Assembly (NCBI GenBank): GCA_004562765.1
Contig: SFRL01000016.1
Span: forward strand, 5,189 to 69,188
From: a bacterium
Lineage (GTDB): Bacteria; Bacillota; Clostridia; Lachnospirales; Lachnospiraceae
Direction: 5' to 3'
DNA length: 64,000 nt
The position numbers and the translations under genes were made by a program. The notes beneath the pieces are model-generated. The model saw only the letters and a program-made list of their open reading frames with translations, was not told the origin of the DNA and made no database searches. The first letter of the stretch is position 1. Each line of letters starts with the position of its first letter. Below are positions 1-8,245 of the stretch, piece after piece.

Positions 1-471
1 CGCCAGCTGGCGCAGTGTCGTATCTGAAGCACCCTGTAAGCTACGCAGGATACATCCCTCCGGCACAGATTTTTTCCGCTTCAAAAGCGGACTGTCCGCA
101 AGCTCTGATACCGGCAAACGGAAGGTCTGCACCTGCTCATCTGTTTGGATCTCAAAACCGGCCTTTGTAAGTAATGCTTCCACGCCTTCTGTCTCCGGCA
201 AAAAGGATGCAGTAACGCCTCTAAGCTCTCCAGCTGTCTCTGACATCACTTCCTCCAAAAGCTCCATCAGAAGTGTTCCTCCAAGCTTCCTCCGGCGATG
301 ATCCGGAGCCACATACAGGCTGATGATCTCAAGGATCGCATCATCCTCCGGTGTAAAGCCGGCACAAACGGCTGCTCTTACTTCTCCTTCTTCCACGAGA
401 GCCATTCCAAAGGCCTCGTTGTTTTTAATATATGTAACCGCTTCTGCCGTCAGCCTCCGGTAATTCTTCAA
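1..471 (-). CDS. GNAT family N-acetyltransferase, 3' end cut by window
   Basis: The gene enters from the left edge and lacks its C-terminus; 157 codons are visible. The protein should transfer an acetyl group from acetyl-CoA to an unknown amine. The acetyl-CoA binding motif A is seen around residues 47-65, with YVAPDHRRRKLGG followed by a hydrophobic helix (LLMELLEE). No ATG fits the frame. The only start next to an AGGAGG ribosome site is a TTG at 471, 12 bases downstream of it. A nearby in-sequence ATG at 478 opens a frame that stops after 17 codons. So either TTG is used or a small indel lies at the 5' end. The substrate cannot be told. Confidence 0.75.
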   Translation of the reverse strand, partial: MKNYRRLTAEAVTYIKNNEAFGMALVEEGEVRAAVCAGFTPEDDAILEIISLYVAPDHRRRKLGGTLLMELLEEVMSETAGELRGVTASFLPETEGVEALLTKAGFEIQTDEQVQTFRLPVSELADSPLLKRKKSVPEGCILRSLQGASDTTLRQLA

Positions 472-508
472 ATTTCATACATACCTCCTATTCTAGCTGA
501 TCAGATCA

Positions 509-2188
509 TCAGGGACGGGCACCGATACCAACGTTGTCGTCCACACCCAAAATCCCTCGTAAGCGAGTCCACTGCTGCGCATCCAGTTTCTTGCCTGCAA
601 GCATACTCATGACATCACGGGCCTCCGTCTGCCCCATTCCGCCGTTTGCCTGCCATTCAAGCATTTTGTGTTCCAGCGCAAGCATCCAGGTGGTAATATC
701 CATTGCAGACATCTCATTTAAAAGGCACTGACGTCCACCATATTTATCTCCCACTTCGTCTGTCCGCTGTCCGCCAAGGCTGGATGCCTTTTCCGGAGTC
801 GCATGCCAGTCATGGGTGTGCCCCATCTGGTTGGTCACCCCATTGGCATCGGATTCCAGACCCATCAGCATGGTTCCGTAATGTGTTGCATCCGCCTCCT
901 TGTACATAGAGTAAAAATGCCCGCAGCTGCCGTCATTGGCGATCGTTTTTCCACTGACACCTCCGTTTCCAAGGCCACCGATCGCACAGTTCATACCGCG
1001 TTGCCCGGTCAGATTAAACCACACCTTCTTCTCTTTACTACCCGTGGTTCCCACCTCAAAAGCCTTTCTCCGCTCGATGGAATGCGTGGAACTGGCACGG
1101 GAATTATCTTCCGCAGTATTAGATCCGTTGACCGTATAGATGGCTCTCCACATATTTTGCTGGTGAAGGACGTTACTGTTTCCCGCATCCTGCTTTGGCA
1201 ACGTCAGGACAACACGCGAACAATGGCTGAGCGCTACTGCCATAGATTTATTCCATGGAGTCGATGTCGCATTTTTATTCTTGTCCGTAGTGATCATTTG
1301 AAAATCAGAGAGCTGCATCAAAAGAAGGCGCTTTGCAATCTGTATCTGCTGCGCCTTATTGGCTCTGATCGCTTTATCTGCATCACCCTGCGGATCTTTT
1401 GACCCCTTCTTTCGAAAATATTCCCTAACAGCTGACTCATTAGCCTGATGAGTCAGCGTAGCCTCCATCACAGCAGTGGTCATCGCTTCGTCCAGTTCAC
1501 GATATTTTTGCTTCTCCCATCTATCCGTTGTCGGATCCTTCTGTGCAAGAGACAAACCCAGGCGCAGCGCGGGATCAAGAAGTCTGCTGACACCGTTTTC
1601 GCTATTTTTTATAGCATTGACGATCTCTTCTACCGAACTGCGTTGGACAATAAAAAATTCATCCCTGAATTTCTTCAATGCCTGTGTTGCCACCAGGTTA
1701 CGCATGACCAGATCCAGATTTTCAAAATTTGAATAATCGCCATAATCAAGGATCATACGCATCGTCTCACCACGTGTAAGCTTTGAGTGAGAAAGGGTTT
1801 TATTCGCCCACTGATCCCGGCCCTGCTTTGTCTGGAATCTGGGCAGATTCCTCACTTCTTCTTCGGTCACAAAACGCGGGTTCTCCTTCAGTTCCTTTTT
1901 CAATTTACCGTATTCCTTTATCCGGCGTCTACGCTCCTTCCTACCGACTTTCTCCTCTGCCGGAGGCGGCCCGCCTGCCACCGGGGTAGCCGGAAGTGGT
2001 TTCAGGTGTTGCATAAAACGTTCATACAATGATTCCCGTTTCTGTACCTGCTGCTGGTTAGCATTCTCATATTGCGGATCCGCCACCTGCCGCTGTTCCT
2101 GCTGATGTTCCTCCGCCACCATGTTTCGCTCTACCTGCTTCGCGCGGTCCTTATATATTTGGCCATCAGGTGAACCTGTTCTACACAT
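509..2188 (-). CDS. unrecognised 559-residue cytoplasmic protein
   Basis: I do not recognise the family. There is no signal peptide or membrane segment. Residues 1-75 are rich in Gln and Glu. A very basic stretch (GRKERRRRIKEYGKLKK) sits near residues 80-100. The middle is helical and charged. The C-terminal third is different: it is rich in Gly, His and Asn, with GGLGNGG and a His cluster GHTHDWHATPE near residue 457 that could bind metal or be catalytic. The start is placed at the second ATG because AAAGGAG lies 9 bases before it and directly touches the first. A small HTH gene is 51 bases upstream on the same strand. An enzyme or effector domain at the C-terminus is a guess only. Confidence 0.7.
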   Translation of the reverse strand: MCRTGSPDGQIYKDRAKQVERNMVAEEHQQEQRQVADPQYENANQQQVQKRESLYERFMQHLKPLPATPVAGGPPPAEEKVGRKERRRRIKEYGKLKKELKENPRFVTEEEVRNLPRFQTKQGRDQWANKTLSHSKLTRGETMRMILDYGDYSNFENLDLVMRNLVATQALKKFRDEFFIVQRSSVEEIVNAIKNSENGVSRLLDPALRLGLSLAQKDPTTDRWEKQKYRELDEAMTTAVMEATLTHQANESAVREYFRKKGSKDPQGDADKAIRANKAQQIQIAKRLLLMQLSDFQMITTDKNKNATSTPWNKSMAVALSHCSRVVLTLPKQDAGNSNVLHQQNMWRAIYTVNGSNTAEDNSRASSTHSIERRKAFEVGTTGSKEKKVWFNLTGQRGMNCAIGGLGNGGVSGKTIANDGSCGHFYSMYKEADATHYGTMLMGLESDANGVTNQMGHTHDWHATPEKASSLGGQRTDEVGDKYGGRQCLLNEMSAMDITTWMLALEHKMLEWQANGGMGQTEARDVMSMLAGKKLDAQQWTRLRGILGVDDNVGIGARP

Positions 2189-2239
2189 TCTAAACATCTC
2201 CTTTCTCTGTACATTTTTTCATCAATTGCCCACCATCTC

Positions 2240-2512
2240 TTATGACATTTCCTGCAGTTTGTCATAGTATTCCTTATACCTGTAGATCGTCCGTTGGCTG
2301 ACATTCTGCCGTTTTGCGATATCGACGATGCTCATGCCGTTTTCAAAGCATGTGACAAAATCATTGTACGCGTTCATCCATTTTTCATTATGCTTCTTTC
2401 TTCCGCTCATTTTCCGGTTTCTGGCAGCCTCCAGTTCCTCGCGCAAATAAGCGTTCTCCTTTTCCAACTTTTCAATTTTTTTCAGGGCTTCTTCTAATGT
2501 TGTGATCTTCAT
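2240..2512 (-). CDS. small coiled-coil plus helix-turn-helix protein
   Basis: A 90-residue protein. Residues 1-35 form a heptad-like coiled coil (LEEALKKIEKLEKENAYLREELE). After a basic linker, residues 60-85 form a recombinase/transposase-type helix-turn-helix (GMSIVDIAKRQNVSQRTIYRY). It probably binds DNA as a dimer or oligomer. The ATG at 2512 follows AGGAGGG; upstream codons in frame lack a ribosome site. A consensus promoter lies 30 bases upstream. The large unrecognised gene follows in the same direction, so the protein may regulate it. It could also be a remnant of a transposase or resolvase, but the short complete frame argues against simple decay. Confidence 0.7.
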   Translation of the reverse strand: MKITTLEEALKKIEKLEKENAYLREELEAARNRKMSGRKKHNEKWMNAYNDFVTCFENGMSIVDIAKRQNVSQRTIYRYKEYYDKLQEMS

Positions 2513-2541
2513 TTTCCCCCTCCTAAACAAATCCTGCTTTT

Positions 2542-2570
2542 ATTTTATCACAACTTCCGGGACGGGTCAA
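2542..2570 (-). promoter_or_regulatory. sigma-A promoter for the HTH gene
   Basis: On the minus strand TTGACC and TAAAAT are separated by exactly 17 bases, with the -10 box 30 bases before the HTH gene start. Confidence 0.6.
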
Positions 2571-2631
2571 ACCGATTTTGTCATCTCCCAAGAAATTTGC
2601 GTAACTGTTCAGTACCTTTGCAGTTCTGGTG

Positions 2632-2668
2632 CAAAAAATCGGGCAGTCTCACACAGGTGACACTGCCC
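2632..2668 (-). terminator. rho-independent terminator of the ECF operon
   Basis: A 7-bp GGGCAGT/ACTGCCC stem with a 14-base loop is followed on the minus strand by GATTTTTT. It starts seven bases after the stop codon of the 82-residue membrane protein gene. Confidence 0.75.
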
Positions 2669-2674
2669 AACTCT

Positions 2675-2923
2675 TTATAAATTTTCGTCCTTCTTGGATT
2701 CTATTTTTTTCTTGTGCAAAAACCACAGTAAAATATCCAGTTCCAGCAAAAGAAACAAAATCGGTTCCACCACCATTAGAACAATTGCACCGTAGATGCC
2801 CGGCCAAAAGATACCTGTGTCTGTCACACAATCATAGATACCATAAATGCCGCAGATCACCATACAAATACCGATTCCCATCCCGACCAGAAAAAACGGA
2901 TTTTTCATACGACTTTTTTTCAT
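2675..2923 (-). CDS. small two-helix membrane protein
   Basis: An 82-residue protein with two hydrophobic helices, about residues 10-30 (FFLVGMGIGICMVICGIYGI) and 40-68, and a Lys-rich C-terminal tail. No family recognised. The start follows AGGAGTAGAGGAAG, and this ribosome site overlaps the end of the anti-sigma gene 6 bases away. It is therefore the third gene of the ECF sigma/anti-sigma operon and directly precedes the terminator. A helper of the anti-sigma factor or a small stress membrane protein are both possible. Confidence 0.65.
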   Translation of the reverse strand: MKKSRMKNPFFLVGMGIGICMVICGIYGIYDCVTDTGIFWPGIYGAIVLMVVEPILFLLLELDILLWFLHKKKIESKKDENL

Positions 2924-2929
2924 CTTCCT

Positions 2930-4006
2930 CTACTCCTTAAACGATAAATAGTAGTCTTCCAGGTATACACCCGACACCTGTGCAACAGAGATCGGTGTTA
3001 CAAACTGATATGTAGACGTTATGAATATTTTTTCACCTGACTGCTCAAAGTAATAGCTGCCGCTGTTTATGATCGTTGCTTCCTCTGTATCATGACTGGA
3101 AACCACCAGTTCACTGTTATCGATCATCTTCAGACGGATCGCTGTCGATGTATCTGCAAACCCCAGTTGTTCATAGTCCACCTCTGAAATGTCAGCAACG
3201 ACTGTCATCCCAAGGGGTGTCAGATTCAATTTTTCCAGCTTTGCCGGTGTATCCAGAAACGTATAGGTCATATCAGGTGTCCCCTGAATTCGGATCTCCT
3301 CAGAAACCGTCGGCTCGATCACAAATGTGATACTCCACATACCTTCCACAAGTACCTCCGGCTGATCACTGTAGGGATCTTTCTCCAAATCCTTAAAGAA
3401 GGCCGTCACTTCCGTCCCCTCTTGTAATTCCTTTGTGGTGGAAAAGCTGACAATATACGTCGCAATATTGTTCCTGCCCTCCAACACCTCCAAAAGCTGA
3501 CAGTCCCTCGCTCCCGGAATCAGATAGTCGGAATTATAGTTTGTTCCCTCTGATAATGCGAAATAATCGAAGCCGATATCTTCATGGAATGCGATATCCG
3601 CCGGTGCCGTCACTTTGACGATCAGGTATATGTTCTGACTGTCTATCACTTTCTCTTGTAATTCGATCAGAAGATCCGCTTTGCTCACTGAATAATCTTT
3701 CAGGCTCTCAATCCCCATCGGTTGAGATTCCTCTGTCTCAATACCGAGAAAATCCAGGATCGTCTCCTTAAACATTTCCAGAAATCCCGCCTGCGCCACT
3801 TCTGCTGTTGAAAATAAAATTGTACAAATAAGGCAGGCACATACAAATACAAGCATGCCTTTATATCTCTTCGTCGGGGATTCGCACGGAAAGGTAACAT
3901 CCTCCTCAGACAGTGACTGAATCGTTTCTTCCACACGTTTTTCATAGCTTTCCGGTACATGAAAATTTTTCGCTGCTTTCTTTATGTTTCTGTCAAATCG
4001 CGTCAT
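2930..4006 (-). CDS. membrane anti-sigma factor with DUF4179-type extracellular domain
   Basis: 358 residues. A cytoplasmic N-terminus of about 48 residues is followed by one membrane helix near 49-68 (MLVFVCACLICTILFS) and a long outside region of beta-rich sequence typical of DUF4179/DUF5643 proteins. Such proteins hold their ECF sigma factor at the membrane until an outside signal releases it. The gene lies 16 bases after the ECF sigma gene on the same strand, which supports the pairing. No zinc-binding anti-sigma motif (HxxxCxxC) is seen in the N-terminus, so the mode of sigma binding may differ from the classical one. Confidence 0.75.
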   Translation of the reverse strand: MTRFDRNIKKAAKNFHVPESYEKRVEETIQSLSEEDVTFPCESPTKRYKGMLVFVCACLICTILFSTAEVAQAGFLEMFKETILDFLGIETEESQPMGIESLKDYSVSKADLLIELQEKVIDSQNIYLIVKVTAPADIAFHEDIGFDYFALSEGTNYNSDYLIPGARDCQLLEVLEGRNNIATYIVSFSTTKELQEGTEVTAFFKDLEKDPYSDQPEVLVEGMWSITFVIEPTVSEEIRIQGTPDMTYTFLDTPAKLEKLNLTPLGMTVVADISEVDYEQLGFADTSTAIRLKMIDNSELVVSSHDTEEATIINSGSYYFEQSGEKIFITSTYQFVTPISVAQVSGVYLEDYYLSFKE

Positions 4007-4022
4007 GTTCAGCCACCTCCTC

Positions 4023-4487
4023 TCAAATGTACTTCAATGCCTGCTTCAATTCTTCTTTTCCTCTGTTCAATCGGGATTTTACGGTTCCCACCGGAATGTT
4101 CAACACGCCTGAAATATCGCGGATCGATAAATTCTCATAATAAAACAATACAACGACCAGCCGGTATTCTTCTTTCATTTTCCGGATCACATCCCACAAT
4201 TCGTCATACTGATCCTGCGTAGGCTTTAGCAACGACTCTACTGTTTCATTACCCGGAAGCTCAAACTGTTTCTTTTTGATCTTGAGCGCCTCATTTTTCG
4301 TGATCATGAGCATCCATGGTTTAAATTTTCGGATATCACGCAGCTGATCCAGTTTTTCATAACCTTTTAGTATCGCATTGCTGACAGCATCCTCGGCATC
4401 CGCGGAATTTTTCAAAATGGCACTTGCGATGATATAGAGATCTCTTTTATATATGTAAATACAATCACAGAATTTTTTCTTCGTCAT
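4023..4487 (-). CDS. ECF-type RNA polymerase sigma factor
   Basis: 154 residues with region 2 at about 10-75 (SADAEDAVSNAILKGYEKL and a conserved KPWMLMITKNEAL) and region 4 at 95-150 (RLVVVLFYYENLSIRDISGVLNIPVGTVKSRLNRG), the -35 reading helix-turn-helix. The length is normal for a SigV/SigW-like ECF factor. It should direct polymerase to its own promoter and a small regulon under control of the anti-sigma gene that follows. The ATG is preceded by AAAAGGGA. A possible self-recognised promoter lies just upstream. Confidence 0.88.
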   Translation of the reverse strand: MTKKKFCDCIYIYKRDLYIIASAILKNSADAEDAVSNAILKGYEKLDQLRDIRKFKPWMLMITKNEALKIKKKQFELPGNETVESLLKPTQDQYDELWDVIRKMKEEYRLVVVLFYYENLSIRDISGVLNIPVGTVKSRLNRGKEELKQALKYI

Positions 4488-4527
4488 CGTTTTATCGGTC
4501 CCTTTTCTTCAGTATTCATCCCTCTCT

Positions 4528-4562
4528 ATTATATATGATAGTTTATCTCCTGAAAAGGTTCC
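4528..4562 (-). promoter_or_regulatory. overlapping ECF-type and sigma-A-type promoters of the sigma gene
   Basis: On the minus strand GGAACC is followed after 15 bases by CTATCA, as in ECF promoters. In the same place TTTTCA and TATAAT are spaced by 17 bases, a sigma-A arrangement. The gene may be autoregulated with a basal housekeeping start. The ECF reading is inference. Confidence 0.45.
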
Positions 4563-4594
4563 CATAACTTTATCGGACAGGGTCATTTTTTTCC

Positions 4595-4630
4595 AAAAAA
4601 AGAATGCCGATGCCGCAGCATCAGGCATTC
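4595..4630 (-). terminator. terminator after the BlaR1-like gene
   Basis: On the minus strand GAATGCC and GGCATTC pair, with an inner GATGC/GCATC stem, followed by seven T. It starts five bases past the stop codon of the BlaR1-like gene. Confidence 0.8.
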
Positions 4631-4634
4631 CTAT

Positions 4635-6731
4635 TCACCTCATATCCTTTCCCTCATAGGGATCCGGGAAACAGGTCGGGACATAATTCGCATAGGTATA
4701 ATGGCCTTCGTCACATACCGGATCCGTACGGATCTTCAGATCCTCCATGCCGACGAGCAGATGACTGTTATACAAATAATGACCGAGCTCATGGAAAAAC
4801 ATCAGCATCTCATCCGGTTCATAGATCAGACTGCCGGTCTGATTCCACTCAATCCTGCTGCCAGCGATCTGCGTAAAGGCGCCGTTTTCCGCGCCCAGCG
4901 AATACACATAAAACGAATATTCACCGGAGGTGTCGCGGTTTTCAAGATTCACCTCCAACAGGTACGGATCACCGACGCCGTCGATGCGCCCGGCGTAAAG
5001 GTTACTCCAACACCTGCCCGAATCATTGACTGCATAGTGGTAAAGCAGATTTCCGTCCGCATCGCGGATAAATACATCTCCGTGACTTCCGCCGTCTGCC
5101 ACCCCGTTATAGATCGCTATCGTCTCCTCACCCGGTGCGGTCGCCAGATCCATATGCTCCGTGCGCACCGGTTCCAAAGATCCGTAAAAAGCCGGATAAA
5201 CCGCCATGGGATCTCCATTTGCATCGCCAAACATTGCTCCACTGTACAAATTGCCCTCAGATGCAGTTGCATAGCTGACACCATACCGGTAGAGCTCACT
5301 GATCAGCGTGATCTTGTGGATCAGTTTATCATCATTATGGATCTCCACGATACAGGGCTTATTCATGATCGGATCACCTGCGTCGATCGCATCCGCAAAT
5401 TTAGAGAAAGACACTTCCTTGGCATCCATCGTTGTGCGGCTGCTGTTGATGTAAAATTTGCAGTCCTCCGCAAATGCAAGCTCACTGCCGTATGTTTTCT
5501 CCCAATCATCGTCAGGTATCACATAATTGTCAATACAGCGCACACTATGGGAAATGGTACGCACAGAGATCGTCGCGATGACTGCACTGTCCTCCGGTTC
5601 ATCTTGTCCGGATACTGCCTGTGATGCATCCTGCGCCGGTACATCTGTCAGCCCGGTTTGCTGCGCATCGACAGGCACCGGCTGCGTATTCTGCTCTTGA
5701 CTTGTATCATCTGCTCCCTGCGTCTGCTCTCGTTCCGATATATCATCCACCGCATCCGCGCCGAGTGCAATCCCTGCCAGAGTTACTACCATCACACCGA
5801 TCACAAGCGTCTGGGCGGTTACCTTTTTGTAATTCAGCACATTTTTGATCCGTTTGCCTGTATCGCCTTCGCCGAATGCCAACGGTGTAAATCCGATCAC
5901 TCCCTTTCCCTGCGCCATCGCCAGCAGCGAGTCCGAATAAGCACAACGGATCTGTGCGCCAAGTCTGCGCAGCACCTGCTCATCACAGGACATTTCCATA
6001 TCCCTGCCACTCAGGAAAAATGCCACCCACACGAACGGATTGAACCAGTGTAATGTCAATGCCACATAACCAAGGACACGGAACAACGGATCACCTCTGC
6101 GGATGTGGGTCTGCTCATGAAGCAAAATATATGTTTTCTCATTTTCTCCCAGACCACAGGGCAGATAGATCCTCGGGCGGATGATACCTGCCACAAAGGG
6201 CGATGTGATCCCTTCCAGCAGATAAATGTTTTCTCTGTCCAGACTGGCATGTTTCAGTTTTTTATGCAACTGCAAAACACTGACAACTGCATAACCGGCC
6301 ATTGCACACACGCCGGTCGCCCAGATGCAAAACACGATATTCTTCCAGTTCCATAGAGATGTGACTTCCATGGCAGCCTGTGACTCTGCCAAATGCTCAG
6401 GAACCGAGCTTTCTTCTATTACAACAGCTTCTTTTGAAGTGCCGGATCCCTCACCTGCGATCCCGGTACTTTTCGCCGGTATCGCATTTCCATTTCCCTG
6501 ATGTTCCCGCGCGGGGAGTTGATCTGTGACGTTCGTCTGTGCAGACGGAATCAGATTAAAGACCGATACCGGCAAGGAAACTGACACCGGACAGAGCAGT
6601 CGAAACAGGACGATCAGCCACAGCACATAGGAAAAGATCTTCGGCGCGCGCCGCAAGCACAGCCGGAGCAACAGCACCGCGCAGATGACAACTGCACCTG
6701 TCGCACTCATTTTAAACAAAGTATCGATCAT
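4635..6731 (-). CDS. BlaR1/MecR1-like M56 membrane metalloprotease sensor
   Basis: 698 residues. N-terminal membrane helices carry the M56 zinc site HEQTH at residues 205-209, followed by the MEMSCDE motif near 250. A further membrane helix near 290-315 precedes a long outside region. There is no beta-lactam sensing transpeptidase domain with SxxK/KTG seen; the outer part is instead a calcium-loop-like domain (DANGD, DADGN) of unknown ligand. A second HExxH motif, HELGH, appears at residues 647-651, which is unusual. In this family a signal activates the protease, which then cuts the BlaI-type repressor. The start codon overlaps the stop of the BlaI-like gene (ATGA), so the two are cotranscribed and coupled. 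Confidence 0.82.
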   Translation of the reverse strand: MIDTLFKMSATGAVVICAVLLLRLCLRRAPKIFSYVLWLIVLFRLLCPVSVSLPVSVFNLIPSAQTNVTDQLPAREHQGNGNAIPAKSTGIAGEGSGTSKEAVVIEESSVPEHLAESQAAMEVTSLWNWKNIVFCIWATGVCAMAGYAVVSVLQLHKKLKHASLDRENIYLLEGITSPFVAGIIRPRIYLPCGLGENEKTYILLHEQTHIRRGDPLFRVLGYVALTLHWFNPFVWVAFFLSGRDMEMSCDEQVLRRLGAQIRCAYSDSLLAMAQGKGVIGFTPLAFGEGDTGKRIKNVLNYKKVTAQTLVIGVMVVTLAGIALGADAVDDISEREQTQGADDTSQEQNTQPVPVDAQQTGLTDVPAQDASQAVSGQDEPEDSAVIATISVRTISHSVRCIDNYVIPDDDWEKTYGSELAFAEDCKFYINSSRTTMDAKEVSFSKFADAIDAGDPIMNKPCIVEIHNDDKLIHKITLISELYRYGVSYATASEGNLYSGAMFGDANGDPMAVYPAFYGSLEPVRTEHMDLATAPGEETIAIYNGVADGGSHGDVFIRDADGNLLYHYAVNDSGRCWSNLYAGRIDGVGDPYLLEVNLENRDTSGEYSFYVYSLGAENGAFTQIAGSRIEWNQTGSLIYEPDEMLMFFHELGHYLYNSHLLVGMEDLKIRTDPVCDEGHYTYANYVPTCFPDPYEGKDMR

Positions 6732-7078
6732 TTGCCATCCTCCTCCCCATCCGAATCCCGATAAGAGTCAATGAGCTGTTGCAGTTTTTCCACGTCGCTT
6801 TTACTCAGTTTGTTTTTTCTGGAGAAGGCTGTCAGAAACAGCGGCAGCGAACCATCAAAATGCTCTTCGATAAAGGCGCTGCCCTGTCCCGCCTGAAATT
6901 CCTCCTTCGTCATCTGCACCCGTACCGTACCGTTTTCATTTGCAAAAATACCCCGCTCACAGAGCCGTTTTAACATCGTGTACGTCGTTGTGCGCTTCCA
7001 TCCGAACCGTTCCTCACACAGCTTTGTCAATGACAAATCGTTGTTAGTTGTATGTGAATTTCTGTTAGTTATGGGCAT
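6728..7078 (-). CDS. BlaI/MecI-like repressor, 5'-truncated
   Basis: 116 residues. The recognition helix (FGWKRTTTYTMLKRLCERGIF, here residues 25-45) and the C-terminal dimer region (SLPLFLTAFSRKNKLSKSDVEKLQQLID) are intact. The usual first helix of the winged helix, with its conserved E and W before this part, is missing; in its place are about 14 residues (MPITNRNSHTTNND) encoded by a 21-bp repeat. In-frame codons upstream hit a stop without another ATG, and no strong ribosome site is seen. The gene may be a damaged repressor that leaves the BlaR1-like gene deregulated, or it may start at a TTG around 7040. Confidence 0.65.
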   Translation of the reverse strand: MPITNRNSHTTNNDLSLTKLCEERFGWKRTTTYTMLKRLCERGIFANENGTVRVQMTKEEFQAGQGSAFIEEHFDGSLPLFLTAFSRKNKLSKSDVEKLQQLIDSYRDSDGEEDGK

Positions 7079-7091
7079 ATTTCCGTTAGTT
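7043..7091. repeat. three GTTAGTT direct repeats with exact 21-bp period
   Basis: GTTAGTT occurs at 7043, 7064 and 7085 on the plus strand, each 21 bp from the next, that is two helical turns. The third copy sits in TCCGTTAGT, which fits the loose consensus for LytTR-type sites. The array overlaps the aberrant 5' end of the BlaI-like gene and lies 52-100 bp before the promoter of the divergent cation transporter. It may be an operator for either gene or a scar of the event that truncated the repressor. Confidence 0.6.
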
Positions 7092-7142
7092 GTAAATAAG
7101 AAAGTTTAGCCTTTTATAATCTGATTTTTTACGCATTTGCAC

Positions 7143-7171
7143 TTGAATTGTGCATACATATATGCTATAGT
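7143..7171 (+). promoter_or_regulatory. sigma-A promoter of the cation transporter
   Basis: TTGAAT and TATAGT with a 17-base spacer, about 100 bases before the ATG. Confidence 0.65.
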
Positions 7172-7274
7172 GCAAAGAAACATTTTTGACACGGCATATT
7201 TTTTGATACCTTTGCAATTCCAATTCTACAAAGGAACTTCTTATTTTTCGTGTCTTCAAAAGGGGGATTTTTAT

Positions 7275-8171
7275 ATGACTCAATCTACTGAAAAGACAGA
7301 ACATACATATGAACAGACTGCGACACACGTTGCACTGGTAACGATCATCTGGAATCTGATCCTTTCTGTCGGCAAGCTGCTCGCCGGTATTTTTGCCCAT
7401 TCCGGTGCGATGATCTCTGATGCCGTACACTCTGCTTCAGACGTGTTCAGTTCCATTATCGTCATTATCGGCGTGCGGATCGCCAGCCGCGACTCTGACA
7501 AAGAGCATCCTTACGGACATGAGCGCATGGAATGTGTGGCAGCGATCATTCTGGCAACCGTGCTGTGCATCACCGGTTTTGGTATTGGCATCAATGCATG
7601 CAAAAACATTTTCTCGGGAGATTACGCGAATCTTGCGATTCCCGGTATACTCGCTCTCATTGCCGCACTTGTATCCATTATTGTCAAGGAAACGATGTTC
7701 TGGTACACAAGATATTACGCGAAAAAAATTGATTCCGGTGCACTCATGGCAGACGCATGGCATCACCGCTCTGATGCACTCTCATCTGTTGGCGCCCTCA
7801 TCGGTATCGGCGGCGCCAGACTCGGCTTCCCGATCCTGGACTCTGTTGCCAGTGTCGTCATCTGCATCTTTATTGTCAAGGCCGCGTATGACATTTTCAT
7901 GGATGCCATCGATAAAATGATCGACAAAGCCTGTGATGAGGATACGGAAAAACAACTCCGCGACTGCGCACTGGCTGTAGACGGTGTAGAGGGAATCGAT
8001 CTTCTGATGACACGTGTATTTGGCAACAAGATCTACGTGGACATTGAGATCTGTGCCAATGGTGAAAAGACACTCTGCGAAGCACACGAGATTGCAGAGG
8101 AAGTACATGATTCCATTGAGAAAAATTTCCCGAAGGTCAAACACATCATGGTTCATGTGAATCCGGTGTAA
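7275..8171 (+). CDS. cation diffusion facilitator family transporter
   Basis: 298 residues. The N-terminal part has six membrane helices with the metal site residues typical of CDF proteins: HSGAMISDAVHSASD in helix 2, HPYGHERME in the loop after helix 3, and DAWHHRSDA in helix 5. The C-terminal 80 residues are the cytoplasmic dimerisation domain, ending HIMVHVNP. It should export divalent metal (Zn, Fe, Mn or Co) in exchange for protons. The start is the ATG after AAAGGGGGA; longer in-frame sequence upstream covers the promoter. A single-gene unit, with its own promoter and a strong terminator. Confidence 0.9.
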   Translation: MTQSTEKTEHTYEQTATHVALVTIIWNLILSVGKLLAGIFAHSGAMISDAVHSASDVFSSIIVIIGVRIASRDSDKEHPYGHERMECVAAIILATVLCITGFGIGINACKNIFSGDYANLAIPGILALIAALVSIIVKETMFWYTRYYAKKIDSGALMADAWHHRSDALSSVGALIGIGGARLGFPILDSVASVVICIFIVKAAYDIFMDAIDKMIDKACDEDTEKQLRDCALAVDGVEGIDLLMTRVFGNKIYVDIEICANGEKTLCEAHEIAEEVHDSIEKNFPKVKHIMVHVNPV

Positions 8172-8213
8172 ACTTAAAATAGGTATGCCCGTGCCCTTTT
8201 CGCACCCGGCAAT

Positions 8214-8241
8214 AAAGCCGTCGCTGACAGCGACGGCTTTT
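8214..8241. terminator. bidirectional terminator
   Basis: Perfect 9-bp stem GCCGTCGCT/AGCGACGGC with a 3-base loop, flanked by AAA and TTTT. It serves the plus-strand transporter and the converging minus-strand gene whose stop is at 8246. Confidence 0.85.
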
Positions 8242-8245
8242 ACAT

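Noticed and set aside
4701..5624. A 307-codon open frame on the plus strand
   Set aside because: It is antisense to the well-supported BlaR1-like gene and its product has no family features.
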